Shown here: in pieces, positions 43,976 to 56,726 of the stretch | Position numbering within the stretch: the stretch's first letter is position 1 | Layout of the letters: every line of letters starts with the position of its first letter | Assembly: GCA_027563935.2 (NCBI GenBank) | Contig: CM050447.1 | Location: forward strand, 81,515,461 to 81,579,460 | From: Costus lasius | Lineage: Eukaryota; Streptophyta; Magnoliopsida; Zingiberales; Costaceae | DNA length: 64,000 nt | Direction of reading: 5' to 3' | Program-made: the position numbers and the translations under genes | Notes under the pieces: model-generated | Database searches by the model: none | Told to the model about the DNA's origin: nothing | What the model saw: only the letters and a program-made list of their open reading frames with translations

Positions 43976-45826
43976 TGTTGGGAAACCCCGGGGATTTTAA
44001 AATTTTACTGACAAGCACAGCAGAAGCAATCCCCGAAACAGGCCGGTCCCAGAAACCCAGAAGATCGAGACTTGCGAGGAGATCGATACGGTGAGTAGGA
44101 GATGATACCTTGATGCGAATTAAGTGATGCGATGCAGGCGCCCAAATGTGCGCCCTCTGCAGTCTAGCACACAGCCGAACCTCGAATCCTCTTCTTCCAC
44201 GCCCGGTGCTAGCCTCGGGAAGAAGATCCACACCTTTGGGAGACTTCCTCAATCACTTGCGCCAACTCCAGAGGAGATGCCAAGGAGAGGAGGTGGAGCT
44301 TCGTCGGAGTCCAACTCTTGAAGCACTCCACCAAGATCCGAACCGGAATCAACCGAAGCCAAAGTCCAACTTTGGAGAGAAGGGCGCCAAGGAACTTCCA
44401 GAGTTCCGAATTCACTAAAGGGAAGAGGAGAGACAATAGGCGAACATCCCTCTCCCTCTTTCTAGGAGTGGCGACAAGGGGGACAAGAGTTCAAGAGTCG
44501 CGACGAGGGGGGAGGAAGGGGGTTTATATACCCATGAATAGGTGCACCTCTTCACTAGTGAAGAGGCACACCTCTTCATAAAGAGACACACCTCTTCAAG
44601 AGGTAAAACCCATTTTGCCCACTCCAAGTGCCATGCGCCCAAGTACATTCACCCACTCCAAGTGAGAAGCTCCAAGCTTCTCACCTTAAGAAGATGTCCA
44701 ACTTGGATTTGTCCACCTCAAGGAAATGCGCCAAGCTCACTCCATGTAGCTTGCACCATTCCATTTGGCCCATTGGCCCAAATGGCTTATTGAGTCCATT
44801 TGGCCTATTAGCCCAACTTGGTCTATTGGGCCTATTTGGCCTACTAGGCCGAAAAATAAGTTAGCTCCAAATGATTCCTTTCATCTCATCTAGCACAGTG
44901 GTGCTGATGGATTCTCCCAAACAGATCTGAGTTATCCAATAACTCAATCAATAGGCTACCCGATCAATACGAGAACCCGAGTTTCAAGTTGTGCGACCCT
45001 ATAGGTTCCTCAGACGTTGGCAGTGATGAACCGAGTCATCACAAGCAGTGATTGGCACCTAGCAGTGCATCGTTGCTACCCAAGTCATCGGAATGGATAT
45101 CAACATCGACATCCCCATCATCGCAACAAGGTACCGATGCATTACAGTCTCTTTGTCGAACTGATATCCGATTGGACAAAGTGTGTCACCACTTTATTTT
45201 CACCTAATCTCATGGTCATGACTAAATCAGGCTTTCACCTGGGTATGACCATACACTTTCAGTCATGCAACCATAGGGGGGGCCCCGTGGATATCAAGCT
45301 TCCCGTAGGAAGGGGCAAATCCTATGTCTGTCCATTGATCTTCTCATATGGGTCGTGACATACCCAATGACAACCGTTATGACCTCCCTGCTATGGCGAG
45401 GCATTAGGTTGTATCAAAGTATGCCCCTAACCATATAGAAGAGTCAATGACCTCAAGCCAAGGGATCAATGCATCTCCTGTCACATGTGAGCTTAACTCA
45501 TGACACCAAGTTAAAGCCTCACAGCGGGTCGGTCCAGTATATCCACCACTGATATACCCATATGCCTGCGTTAGCACCCCGTGCGTAACCAGCCCATATA
45601 CCAGTCTCACATGTACCAGAGCTGTCCCTTATCTACTCAGGTACTCGACCAGGGACACACCGTTTGAGCACAGATACAATCTGTCTCCAGGGACATTATT
45701 ATCCATGTACATAATCGCAGATGTAAACATAGCATAATAACAACATTGCTAGAATGATATATTAAATATCAATGTCAAGTAGTACAAGATGGACCAACAA
45801 CGGGTCCAAGGGCATATACACCAACA
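43976..45826 (-). repeat. 5' LTR of copia B
   Basis: This LTR of 1,851 bp runs TGTTGGGAAACC to ...CACCAACA on +. It is the partner of 32209-34059 and nearly identical in sequence, with the same length. It holds a minus-strand TATA box TATATAAA at 44523-44530 and the palindrome block at 44548-44604. Confidence 0.93.
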
Positions 45827-46660
45827 GCTTTCGCGCAAGATCTATCCCAACGTTAAAGGTAAGTAAATAATCAATCAAAGAACTCGAGATCACTTTTGTG
45901 CATCCGAATTCTAAGTTGATTGTCTCAAGTGAAATCTCAAGGATCACTTTCGTGCATCTGAGACTCAACATAAGTTCTACTTATGGTTCTCCAACGTTCC
46001 GATCCTCACTTGCGTGCAAGATCTCTACGTTTGAGAACTCGACTCTACCCTAGATTCAAATTATCATCATGGCAATAAGATCACTAAAATCAAATAATAA
46101 AGAACTAACCTAAGAGAGTTCCTAATATGTAATTCTAGGGTTCCAAGTTCTCAAGCAAGTCACCTTTCGGTCTTTATTGCGAAAACTCTAAAACATGAAT
46201 AATAACATCAATCTATGGAGAATCAAAGATAGACAATCACATAAGTAGAATCATCATAATAAAGATTATTTTGACAAAAGAAAAGATTATCTAATCATTA
46301 AAAATTAAAGTGAATTACACCCATGTCCCAAAATATGATTAAGCGAGCATGGAAAGAGAAATACAATAAGCCATAGTTTCAGAAGATCAAAAATCAAATG
46401 AAAAGAAGAGTTAAGAAAATACAGCACGGCTGTGAAATATTTCACAGCCGTATTTTGCAAGGAGGCGTCGATGAACAGTAGCGGCGCTTCCCTTTTCTTT
46501 GATTTCTTCTCCGATTGAACTCCTTTTCCTCCGAAACTTTTGGGGTGTTGTCTTCTCCTCCAGGCAAAGCTTCTACGTGAAAATCATGACCTGAGGTGCC
46601 TTCTATGCCTCTCGGCGCGAGGCCAAACCCTAATCGCCTCCCTGTCGATTGCTCCCTCTA
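45827..46660 (-). repeat. 3' LTR of element C, right segment
   Basis: This continues the LTR interrupted at 32208 and matches 59399-60115 up to about 46541. A perfect 26-bp palindrome lies at 46426-46451. Near the end the phrase CCTCTCGGCGCGAGGC occurs twice (about 46606 and 46662). The exact LTR start on the minus strand is uncertain, about 46650-46680, just before a purine tract shared with D. Confidence 0.75.
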
Positions 46661-48507
46661 CGCCTCTCGGCGCGAGGCTCAAACTTTGCTTGTCCTCACG
46701 CAAAAATCAAAAATTGATTAAAAGAATAACCTTTTCATGCTCAATAAATTTCTAAAATACAATCATCAATGAAAAATTCCATCAATTGTTTCGCAAAACT
46801 TCAAATAAACATATCATTCTTATAATTCAATCCTTTAGATCCACAACTCAATCAAATAAAACTTTGTAACTTGTATAATAAATTGAATTTTCAATCTCAT
46901 GATTTCACCCAGTTTCAGTTCAAATCTATCATGCTTTTGTTTACAGGAATTAGGTTTCCAAGATCTTTTTCCACACATATTTTTTTTTTCATTTTTTTTC
47001 TTTTTCATGTATTTTGTTTGTTTTTGTAAAGATGGCATGTACCCACTTAGATACACACTTTTTATTTTTGAATTCAACTCTTATCTCCGGTACCACTATC
47101 AATTTTGCATAGTGCCAAGTAGAGGAGTCTCTCACTATTTTTATGAATCTTGGATTCTTATTTCCCAACAAATAGCAAAATAAACTAAACATCTACTAGG
47201 TTGATCAATTGATCTCAATTCTCAAATCATACTCATATACTCATTTTATTCAAAGGAGTAGTTTCACGTTTAGATCTTATTCCTCAAATAACACATCTAC
47301 CCAAAATTTCATGCATCAACCAATGTTAAATTTCAAAGATAGATATGCATTGAAGAAATAAATCTAACATGATAGGTTTCTCTCTAATCACAAATATAGG
47401 TTTATTCATCATCAATCAATCAAGTCATCAACAATATAAAACAATAATGTACTCATCATCATCATCAAATATCACAATATAAAAATATCATCGTAAACAC
47501 TAAATATATCATCATGTATACTACAACCATATCGAAGATAGCTTATCAGAATATCGAAATATCATAATACAATCCCATCGTAATAGTAGAAATCAGTATC
47601 ATTATAATCATCATACAACCACATCGAAAAGAAAGATAAGCATGTGAAACAGAATAGCAGTGAGTGATACATCTAAAGTAAATCGAAGATGCAACCATAT
47701 GAAATAATCATGAACAAGAGAGTGCAAACGATACTCACAAAACTATATAGCAAGCTCTGACCAAAATTACATAAGGCTCAGACTAAAAATAGTGTCGGGG
47801 CAGATGCTGCAAGGTCCAAGGATGTGCTTTTTGAAAATTTTACCTGCACAATTTAAGATACATAAGGCTCAGTCTAAAAATAGTCTCTAAAAATAATAAT
47901 GATAAAAATAATTTTCTCAAGAGAGAATCGTAGATGTCGCCGGAGGTCTGAAGTGGATGCCGGTGGAAAGAGTCGAGCAGGCAAGAAGCAGAGGTGGAAC
48001 AGATGCTATCTGAAAAGCTGCTAGCAATGATGGTGATGGTGCCGACAGTAGAGTGAGTAATCTCTAGTGGCCTGCTAGAGAATATAGTCCTGGAGGTGAG
48101 ATCATCGGCCGGTGGGTGTGAGAGATAGCATTGCAGAGAAAAAAAATTAGTCACTAATGAAGAGTCTGCTGTATAAATAAATAAAATCAATAGAATAAGA
48201 GGCAGTAGAAGAAGTAAGAATCTGCAGATGGTATAATCCAGTGCTGACGGTTGGATACAGTGATGTCAGAGGCAGATGTAGTGGTGGCTAGAGGTGGAAG
48301 ACAGTTACTCTTGAAGATTTCTGGATCATAAAACTAATTATGGCGGTGCCATATTATGTGCCAAAACTTGTTTTCACCTTAAAAAAGAGAATAAAAATTA
48401 GTTCTAAAAATAAACTAAAATAAAATAAACAAAGCTAAACAAGAGTGCTTGGGTTGCCTCCCAAGAAGCGCTAATTTTAGGTCCATAGCTTGACCAAAAA
48501 TCAAATA
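46661..48507 (-). other. Non-coding 3' region of element C
   Basis: This AT-rich stretch on the minus strand lies between the gag-like frame and the 3' LTR. It shares blocks with D: TTGTCCTCA-containing sequence next to the LTR, TGTTTACAGGAATTAGG with a following CCACACAT and T-rich tract, GGCATGTACCCACTTAGATACACAC, and near 48440-48490 GGTTGCCTCCCAAGAAGCGC. ATCATC-rich simple sequence lies at about 47410-47480. No reverse transcriptase or integrase is present. Confidence 0.7.
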
Positions 48508-49731
48508 TCATGGTGAAGCAGGTGAATCAGTACCAAAGTAAAGAGCAAACAATTTTCTGCATTTCCTTTGTCCAAAAATTTTTGCCACTAATCTAAAAAT
48601 CCAGAATTGCATATAAATCACAATCAAAGTGGCTTTCTTAAATATGCAAAAATCAAGATATTCAAAATTTTCAACTCTACTAAAAGGATATTCAATAATC
48701 TTCCTAAATTTTTCAGTAAGCAAAATCACAAGTCCTTTCTTCAAATTCATGTCTTCAATTGCAATAGGACTTTCATCACAAGATATAAGCATTGGATCAT
48801 CAAAATAAGTTTTATGTCTTTCATTAGATTCCTCAATAAAGCATGAATTTTCAAATAAATCAAAAGATTCAACAAAAGATATTGGCAAAACATCAGAGTG
48901 ATTCATTAGTGTTTGTAACATTCAATTCTTTATCAATTTCCTCATGCACCTCATCAAATAATTTGCCAATTTCAAAATTACCATCAAAATCAAGATGAGA
49001 CTCTTCAAAATCAATTTCCTCATGTCTTTCCACAAAACATTCATCATCAAAAGAATCAAAAGAATCAATCTCAGAATTACAAGAATCAGATTTAACCATA
49101 AACAATACATTATCAAAAGAATCAATTTCATGACTATCACTAAAATCACAAGGTTTTTCAAAATCAATTTTCTCAATCTTTTCCACAAATAATTTATCAG
49201 ATGAATCAAATTCACAACTATCAAAATCAGAGTGAGATTCATTAATGTTCACATAAGGCTCAATCTCAAAACAATCATAATCAGAGGGAGATTTTTCTAA
49301 ATCAATCTTTTCAGCTTCCAAATCAAACTCAAATAAACAATCTTGTTGTGCTCTTTGAGTTTCCAAAATTTCAGAATTAGCAGTTAAAGATTCTACTTGA
49401 GAAGCAAGTTGACTAATCATCCCCTTAAGATTTTCAATTTCCTTACTTCGATTTGTTATGATCTTCAATTTCTCAAGCATCGACTCTAAGCTAGATTTTC
49501 CAGTGTCTTCAAAGCGTGGTTTAGAAACATGATCAAAGCAATCATCATAAAAAGAAGTTTGATTTTCCCAATCATCTTGATAACATGGTAAATTGGGATT
49601 TGCATGATTTCTAAATTGACATTCAGAAGCATAATGATCATTACGTTTACAAATATTACATATAATAGAAGGAATAGAGTGTAATTTCAATATATCTGCA
49701 AGAGTACACTGTGAATAATCTTTATGCTCAC
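48508..49731 (-). CDS. Gag-like acidic protein with CCHC knuckle, element C
   Basis: Reading leftward from the D insertion at 49731, a CCHC knuckle (CNICKRNDHYASEC) is followed by a predicted coiled coil (LESMLEKLKIITNRSKEIENLKGMIS region) and a long acidic tail rich in D, E, S and F with recurring IDFE and DSFD phrases. The frame ends at 48893; an overlapping frame in another phase (48508-48921) continues a similar composition. The annotated start is not meaningful, because the coding sequence is cut by D; upstream codons (HGHLNEARYTCHKVC) are visible at 58683-58735. It resembles the Gag C-terminus of Athila/Tat-type elements in position, but I do not recognise the acidic tail. Confidence 0.6.
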
Positions 49732-51686
49732 TGTTGTGTCCGCAAGTGTACGGATACTTGAAGTAATAAAATAGATATCGAACCGCAGAGACCTTGTTGT
49801 CAAGTGCTGAATAATCAATTTCTCGCTAGCTAGGTAATCAGAAAATAGTGAATCAAACTATCGAAAAGAACACGGAGAAAATATCAGAGAGGAAATCGGG
49901 ACTAGGGGTTCATCTACTTTAATTTCTAATGACTAGTTTAAGATAAGTATTTGTCAATCTAATTCTATTATGGTAAAGGTAAAATTTACTTTATAAATAA
50001 ATTATCTCGCTCTCGCGCAGACAACCATACAAAGAACTGATCCCCACTCTCGTGCAAGATCTATTCAATGTTGAGAATAAGTAAATCATCAACTAAGAAC
50101 TCGAGGACTACTCTCGTGCATCCGAATTCTAGGTTGATCACCTCAAGTGGAAACTCAAAGATCACTCTCGTGCATCCGAGTCTCAACACTAGTTTTACTC
50201 AAGGGTTTCCAATGACTCGATACTCAATCTCTTGCAATATCAAATCAAGTCTACACATTAACTCAATCCAAAGTATCAGAAATTCAACAAGGCATTATAG
50301 CTCTCTAAAAATCAGAATTCGAAGAACAACCTAATCTCTTACGGTAGTTCCAAACTCAATAATTCCTAGGGTTCTGAATTCCAAACAATCAACCTCTCGG
50401 TCTATTTCGCAGAATTCTAAAACATGCTGATATTTAAGACATAAAGGAGAATTAAAGAAAAATCAATCACAAGAGTAAAATTATCATAATAAAATCAGTT
50501 TGATAAAGTTAGGGTTTTCTAGCCATTAAGAAACAAAGAGATTACACCCCCATGTCCCATAAAAAGATTAATCTACCATGGAGGAAGATTCACAATGACA
50601 CATGGTTTTTGAACGATCAAAAAGAGTAAAGAGGGAGTAAGAGTTACAAAACAGGGTTGCAACTGAATTGCAGCCCGAAATTTGCTTCAGAAATCGCGAT
50701 AAACAGTGTCACGACCAAACTTTTGATGATTTCTCCCTTGATTGGTCTCCTCTTGTTCTGAAACTTCTGTGGCGTCTTCTTCTTCCCCAGGCAAAGCTTC
50801 CTTTCAAAAATTGTGGCCGGAGGTGATCTGTGCAGTGAACGACGGTGACCCTAACGCGGCGATGATTCTGCCGAATTCTCCCCAAATCGTAGCTAAAAAT
50901 TATGTAAATTGCTTCGCGTGTCTTCTCCTTTTAAAGACGAGTCCGCCGCCTCTTTTTATTCTAAATTTGAACTACCAAATCTCCAGAAATCGAGTTTCCA
51001 ATTCTGCCGTGATAAACTCAGAAATCTCGTTTTGGAATTACGGTACCGTATGAGAAATACGGCAGTACCGTATTTTGTTCTGTGAAATCTGGGTGTAAAG
51101 CATGGCACCGTGTGTTGTCTTACGGCAGCGCCGTATTTGTGCAAAAATCTCTCTGATCAAAATTGATGAAAAATACGGTACCGTGATAAAATCCGGGTGA
51201 AATACGGTAGTGCCGTATTTTTGCTGAAAACTTTCTGTTCTGGATGGCTGAAAATCGTGGTACCGTGTACTTCTGCACGGCGTGCCATATTTTGCTTAAG
51301 TCTTTTGTTCGGAATTAGCTCAAAATACGGTACCGTGAGAGTTTCGGGGGAAAATACGGTAGTGCCGTATTTTCATCGGGTTGAAGCGCTGAAATACGGT
51401 ACCGTGTAGATTTACACGGCGGTGCCGTATTTTTGCTAGGAGTATCCTTTTGACTTGAAATTTGATGGGGAGACTCCTCTTCATGGTTGGAACTCGTTCA
51501 TGCATTTGAATTGCTTGAAAATAGGTGAAAAATACGCCTTTTTGCTTGAAATTGATGAAAAACCAAAGATGGTGAAGATTCCGAAGCTTTTGGCTAAAAG
51601 GGTATAAAATAAAGCAATGGGATGAAATTATGATTCAAAAGACTACTAAATAAGTATGAAAAACACGATGAAATTTGGAGTCATCA
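49732..51686 (-). repeat. 3' LTR of element D
   Basis: This 1,955-bp LTR runs TGTTGTGTCCGCAAGTG to GGAGTCATCA on +, so TGATGACTCC to GGACACAACA on the minus strand. It is nearly identical to 56727-58682. It carries the palindromic ACGGTACCGT array at 51038-51436. Confidence 0.93.
51038..51436. repeat. Array of paired ACGGTACCGT modules in the left D LTR
   Basis: Six units of about 60-85 bp each combine a palindromic half (AATACGGTACCGTG) with a second half such as TACGGTAGTGCCGTATTT, which can pair with it across a short spacer. Units start near 51038, 51101, 51173, 51251, 51323 and 51391. The same array is in the right LTR at 58034-58431, slightly more mutated. Confidence 0.88.
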
Positions 51687-53045
51687 AACACATAAGACTC
51701 AAACCTTGCTTGTCCTCAAGCAATAATCAAGAAATTGATCAAAGGATAAAACTTTCTCATGACGAATAAATTTCTAAAACACAATCTCCTATGAAAACTT
51801 TCATCGAATGTTTCATGTCATTTCAAACAAACTTGTCACCCTTTGATTTAATTCTCGAGTTTCGCTACTTAGTCAAATAAAACTTCACAAGTCGTATAAT
51901 AAACAGAACATCAATCTCAAGCCTTCATCCAATTTTCAGTTTATAACTATCAACTTTTGTTTACAGGATTAGGGTCTCCATGATCTTTTTCCACTCATTT
52001 TTTTTTCTTTTTGGCATGTACCCACATAGATACACACTTTTTCTATTTATTTTTCCTTGCATCGTTCACATTCCATAATCAATGCAATAGAACTCATATC
52101 CTCTAATTTGGAAAGAATTTATTGAGGGCAGCGGAGTTTATGTGAAATGATTTCCTCTCATGGCATGCACCCACATAGATACATACTTTTTCTGAAATAC
52201 TTCAACCCATGTCCTTCGGTACCACTGTCTATTTTTCATAGTGCCAAGTAGGGGAGTCCTCACTTTACTCGGATCATGGAACCTTTATTTTTGCCAACAA
52301 ATAGTAAATAGCAAAAAAAACTGAACTGGATTAGCCTATCAATATCTATTCACAAATTACACTCATATGTTGATTTTATTCAAAGAAATAGTTTACCTCT
52401 AAAATCAAATTCATCAGACAATATGTTCATCCAAATCACCATTCATCAGTCAATGAAAAATTCTCAATAGATAGATATGTATTAAAGAAATAAGTTCATC
52501 GTAATAGGTCTAATCCTAATCTCAATTCAAGAAAATTTTGGCATGATGACAGTAATATTTTCTCAAATAAACAAACCACACACATGAATAGTTCAAATAG
52601 ATCATGGCATACCGAATTTATAGTGTTAGCATTAATTCATAGTATCAATTATCTTATATCTCATACAACCATATTGAATAATGAGTGTAGAAAATCATCA
52701 GAATATGTCGATACAACCAAATCGAAATAACTACAACAGTGAGAATTCGTAGCAGTAGGAGATAAGAAGTTTTTCAAGATCATCCTTCCCTACACAAATT
52801 CGAGATCATCATTAATTAGTAAAGCAAATAAGTACTAGAAATAGTATGAAATATACTCACAAGATCTTTCTAATCTGAATGCGTTTCCTCCTCGTCCTCC
52901 TCAGCTTGCGCTGCATCCATCGGATCACAAGAAGCTCCCTCTACCCTATGCTGTTCTTGCTCTTCATCTCTAAACAGAATACCAAAAGGATTTGGTGGTG
53001 GCATTGAAGGTTCAGCGGGGGCTTTCCCTTTCTTCTTCGGCGCCA
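51687..53045 (-). other. Non-coding 3' region of element D with a short open frame
   Basis: On the minus strand a purine-rich stretch containing TTGCTTGAGGACAAGCAAGG precedes the LTR, probably the polypurine region. Blocks shared with C follow. A small open frame with an ATG at 53044-53046 running to 52870 encodes 58 residues (MAPKKKGKAPAEPS start, acidic end). It has no recognised domain and may be chance or a remnant. Confidence 0.55.
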
Positions 53046-53403
53046 TTCTCTTGGCCAAAGTTTTCACGTAGCTGAAAATAGGCTGAGATTTAAGCTTCAG
53101 ATTCAAATTTCTGGGTCGAGATCAAGCTCCAAGTCTTTATGGGGAATGATCTTCAATCTTCTTCGAATCCCTCTGAGCTTGGAGACTGATCGATCGAAGC
53201 TTGGACGAAGAGAAATCGTAAGGGCGAAATCTCGGCGGAAAATAGAGCAGCACGTCAGAAATGAGCTCGATTGAGCTTGGAATCGGCAAGATCCTTGTTA
53301 GAAATCGGACGGAAGTTGCAAAGGAAGGTTGCACGAAGGCTAGGGAAGCGAAAGCTCGAAGAAAGGTGGAAGATCAGCGTGAAAACGGGGTAATAAACCC
53401 TAA

Positions 53404-53784
53404 GAACAGTGCGCCGAACCCTAAATACGGCACGTGAAGTCGTGGGGTCAGCGTATAATACGGTACCGTATTGTAAATACGGTGGTGCCGTATTTCCGCT
53501 ACAGGTATTGCTTACAAACTACGGTACTGTGTAGTTGTCTATGGAACTGCCGTGAAATCGTGAAAATTCTCTGCTCAAAAAGGGTCAAAAATACAGTACC
53601 GTGTAGTTCCCCACGGTAGGGCCGTAAAATCGCAAAAAACTTTCTGTGCAAAAACGACAAAAACCACGGTACCGTGAAAGTTTTGGGGTGAAATACGGTA
53701 CTACCATATTTTTCATTTCTCCACTGTAAAGAATCACTGCGAAATATGGTATCGTGTAATTGTGCACGGTACTGCCGTATTTTG
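53404..53784. repeat. Third array of ACGGTACCGT modules, inside element D
   Basis: About five units of the same design as in the D LTRs (AATACGGTACCGTATT, then ACGGTGGTGCCGTATTT, then further mutated pairs) occur in the internal region of D, between the protease and the 3' LTR. Confidence 0.85.
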
Positions 53785-53924
53785 TAAACAAGAATCAAAC
53801 AAAATCACGAAAAATCACTAAAAATCAAGGAAAAATATGAATTAATCCTAACAAAGCAAATTAAATAAAAAAATCAACCAAAAGCGAAGATAAAAACAAA
53901 AATAAAGTAAAAGAAAGTAAGCTA

Positions 53925-53990
53925 AAGCAAAAGTGCTTGGTTTGCCTCCCAAGAAGCGCTAATTTATGGTCATTAGCTTGACCGTTTAAC
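53925..53990 (-). other. Conserved block shared by elements C and D
   Basis: The stretch with GTGCTTGG, TTGCCTCCCAAGAAGCGCTAATTT and AGCTTGACC on + is also found at about 48436-48495 in C. It resembles a block common near the end of the coding region in Athila/Tat/Ogre-type elements. Function unknown. Confidence 0.7.
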
Positions 53991-55264
53991 ACTCAGATTT
54001 GATCGTGGTTGTATCTTTGGTGGCCATCCTGATTTCTCTATGTCTCGTTCAGGGCTCTTAAGAACATAAGGCTCAAACTTGAAACAGTATCCAAATTTAT
54101 TTATGAGCCTTTTTACTTCTTCGGGCAATTTTGATATTCCTCTCCTCTTTCGTCTCTTTCTTTTCTTTTTCACTGCCCTTTCCTAAAATTCTTTATTAGC
54201 ACACTCAGAAGATGTGTCAGTTTGAAAGTCAGAAGGTTCATCAAACAAATTATGCATGTCACAAACAACCTCATCATCAAATATGTCTATGCTACAACAT
54301 ATTTCTGAGTGTGATGCTCTTTTTAAAGAATCAGTCAAATCAAATTCGATTATATCACCACAAACTTCAAAAGTCAATTTTCCCTTTTTACATCAATGAG
54401 TGCTCCAGATGTAGCCAAGAAAGGTCTACCAAGTATAATAGGGTTTTTCAAATTTTCTTCCATCTCTAAAACTATAAAATCGGCAGGTATGAAAAACTTA
54501 CCAATATGTACAGGAACATTTTCTAATATACTAACCGGATGCTTTATTGATGAGTCAGCAAGTTGCAAAGTCATTGAGGTTGGTTTGAGTTCTCCAATAT
54601 CCAATTTCTTGTAAAGAGAATAAGGTATTAAACTAACACTTGCACCGAGGTCACATAAGGCTCGGTTAAAAGCCATATCTCCAATAGAAACAGGAATAGA
54701 AAAACTACCTGGATCCTTTAGCTTAGGTGGCAACTTATTCTGTATGATGGCAATACACTCCTCAGTAAGTGCCACAGTACCAAGATCATCAATCTTTCTC
54801 TTGTTGGATAGAATCTCTTTTAAAAACTTTGCATAAGTTGGCATTTGAGTCAAAACTTCAGTAAATGGAACATTGATATAAAGTTTTCTAAGAACATCTA
54901 AAAATTTGCCAAACTGTTTATCTAACTTTGTTTGAACAGTCCTTTGGGGAAAAGGAATTGGTGGCATATAGGGTGGTGGTGAACTAGTTTTAGAATCATC
55001 AACCTTACATGGCAAATCACCTCTAGGTTCATCACCTTTGTGAGGTGACAAACTAGTTTGGGACTGCTTATGTGCAGGTTGTGATTCCAAAACTGGTTCA
55101 CTCCTAAGTTCAAGTCTGGGCTCTACCTCATCATCATCAAGAGACTTCCTAGGATCATCCAATTGTTTTCCACTTCTAGTTATGACAACATTGCAATATT
55201 CCCTAGGGTTTGGTTCAGGTTTGGCAGGTAATTTTCTTAGGGGTCTAGATGAAGTGCTAGCCTA
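53973..55264 (-). pseudogene. Element D: aspartic protease and downstream coding
   Basis: The segment 54374-55162 carries a gypsy aspartic protease domain of the Athila/Tat kind: GDMAFNRALCDLGASVSLIPYSLYKKL with D-L-G at the active site, then ILGRPFLATSGALIDVKR. A one-base loss in an A run near 54375 shifts the frame. It continues as LTFEVCGDIIEFDL to TAG at 54183-54185 and beyond as a Lys/Arg-rich stretch to about 53973. Reverse transcriptase, which should follow, is absent. Upstream the frame passes a TAG at 55262-55264. Confidence 0.82.
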
Positions 55265-56593
55265 TTGTGCAACTTGGTTTTCTAAAATCTTGTTGTGTGC
55301 CTCTACTCTTTCCAACTTGGAGTAGATTTGACTAAGATTTTCCTTAAATTCTTCATTTTGCCTACTTTGATTAGACATGAATTGATTTTGATTTGCCAAA
55401 ATTTTCTCAAGCATGGATTCTACACTAGAATTCTAATTTGTGTGTTGGTTCTGGTTTTGATTAGGCCTTTGGAATCCCCTATTCTCAGTTTGTCCTCTCT
55501 CATTGTTATTGTTCCTCCATGAAAGGTTGGGGTGATTCCTCCACCCAGAGTTATAAGTACTAGAGTAGGGATCATTAATTTTACTTTGATTATAATTCCC
55601 TACTTCATTCACTTGTTCCTCACCTTTATCAATAATTATTTTGCACTCTCTAGCATGGTGCCCATTGTTCCCACAAACCTCACAAACAACAGAAGATATA
55701 GCAGCGGTTTGCATTTGGAAAGAATCAAAACGGTTACATAACGAGTCTACCTTTTCTGCAAGAGAGCGCCAACCATCACCATCGTTCTTACCCTGAGGAG
55801 GCCGATAAAGCACTCCTCTCTCGGAAGCCCATTGGTTGTGATTTAGCGCCATCTCCTCAATCAAGGCATGGGCATCTTCAACAGTCTTGTTCATCAATGC
55901 TCCCCCTGCAGCAGCATCAACAGTTAAGCGTGTATTGTAAAGCAAACAATTATAGAAAGTCTGAATTAAAACCCAATTTTCCACTCCATGGTGGGGGCAC
56001 TTCCGTTCGAGCTCATTAAAGTGCTCCCATGCTTCACTCATTGATTCTCCGTCTCTCTGGGCAAAGCCTGTGATTTGGTTCCTCAACTGGATCATTTTAC
56101 TGGGAGGAAAGTACTTCTACAAGAAGGCATTTGACAAGCGCTCCCAAGTAGTAAACGTCCCAGTTGGATGTGCATGAAGCCAGGCTTTTGCTCTGTCCCT
56201 GAGAGAAAAAGGAAACAGTCTTAGTCTGAGGGCATTGTCAGATACACCATTAATCTTTATGGTGTCACAGAATTCAAGGAAAAGGTTTAAGTGTTGGTTG
56301 GGATCTTCCAAAGAAGATCCTCCAAACTGATTATGTTGAATCATCGATAAGAACGCTGGCTTGATCTCAAAGTTGTTCGCATCTATAGCAGGCCTAGTGA
56401 TGTTGGAATGAATTCCTTGTGTATTTGGGGCTGCATAATCACGCAATGTCCTTCTTTCAGCCATGATGGATTCTTCTTCTTTTTCTTCTGCAACTTGTGT
56501 CTCCTCAAATCTCAATCTCTTTCGCAGCCTCAGAGTCTTGTTTATCTCAGGATCAAAAGGTACAAGTGGTCCTGACCTAAGATTCCTACGCAT
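55265..56593 (-). pseudogene. gag: Element D: Gag with in-frame TAG codons
   Basis: The ATG at 56591-56593 begins MRRNLRSGPLVPFDPEINK. The Gag core follows (FEIKPAFLSMIQHNQFGG, then LFPFSLRDRAKAWLHAHP, then ITGFAQRDGESMSEAWEHF, then NCLLYNTRLTVDAAAGG), then a CCHC knuckle (CEVCGNNGHHAREC) and an Asn/Gln-rich linker. TAG codons at 56117-56119 and 55433-55435 lie in frame and the homologous sequence continues through both. This is the Gag of Athila/Tat/Ogre-type gypsy elements. It is disrupted here but easily recognised. Confidence 0.88.
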
Positions 56594-56702
56594 GTAAAGT
56601 AGATAGATCAAGTGATTTTAAGAAAATAGAAAATAAACAAAACAGTAAATAAAACTTAATCTAGTAATAATCTCGATATCTTCAATATCGACAAAACCAA
56701 GG

Positions 56703-56720
56703 TCCTCGGCAACGGCGCCA
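56703..56720 (-). promoter_or_regulatory. Primer-binding site of element D (tRNA-Asp)
   Basis: On + TCCTCGGCAACGGCGCCA matches the 3' end of plant tRNA-Asp (GUC) with one mismatch, so the minus strand is complementary to that tRNA. It lies six bases from the LTR. Confidence 0.88.
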
Positions 56721-56726
56721 AAAACT

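Larger units (their letters stand above)
32204..45831 (-). mobile_element. Copia element B with target-site duplication GCTTT, carrying A3
   Basis: Copia element B (32209-45826) has two 1,851-bp LTRs, flanked by GCTTT at 32204-32208 and 45827-45831, which also proves that it inserted into the LTR of element C (the uninterrupted site is visible at about 59400). On the minus strand it runs 5' LTR, primer-binding site, leader, gag, pol, polypurine tract, 3' LTR. A3 (38924-43965) interrupts it right at the primer-binding site. The coding region has several stops and frameshifts and a shortened gag. Without A3, B is about 8.6 kb. Confidence 0.92.

Noticed and set aside
51038..51436. CRISPR-like array of short repeats
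   Set aside because: Units are degenerate palindromic modules without constant spacers, inside a plant LTR, and there are no cas genes. They are LTR repeats.
52870..53046. A genuine host gene encoding a 58-residue protein
   Set aside because: It lies inside element D between protease and 3' LTR, is short and low in complexity, and is described only as part of that region.
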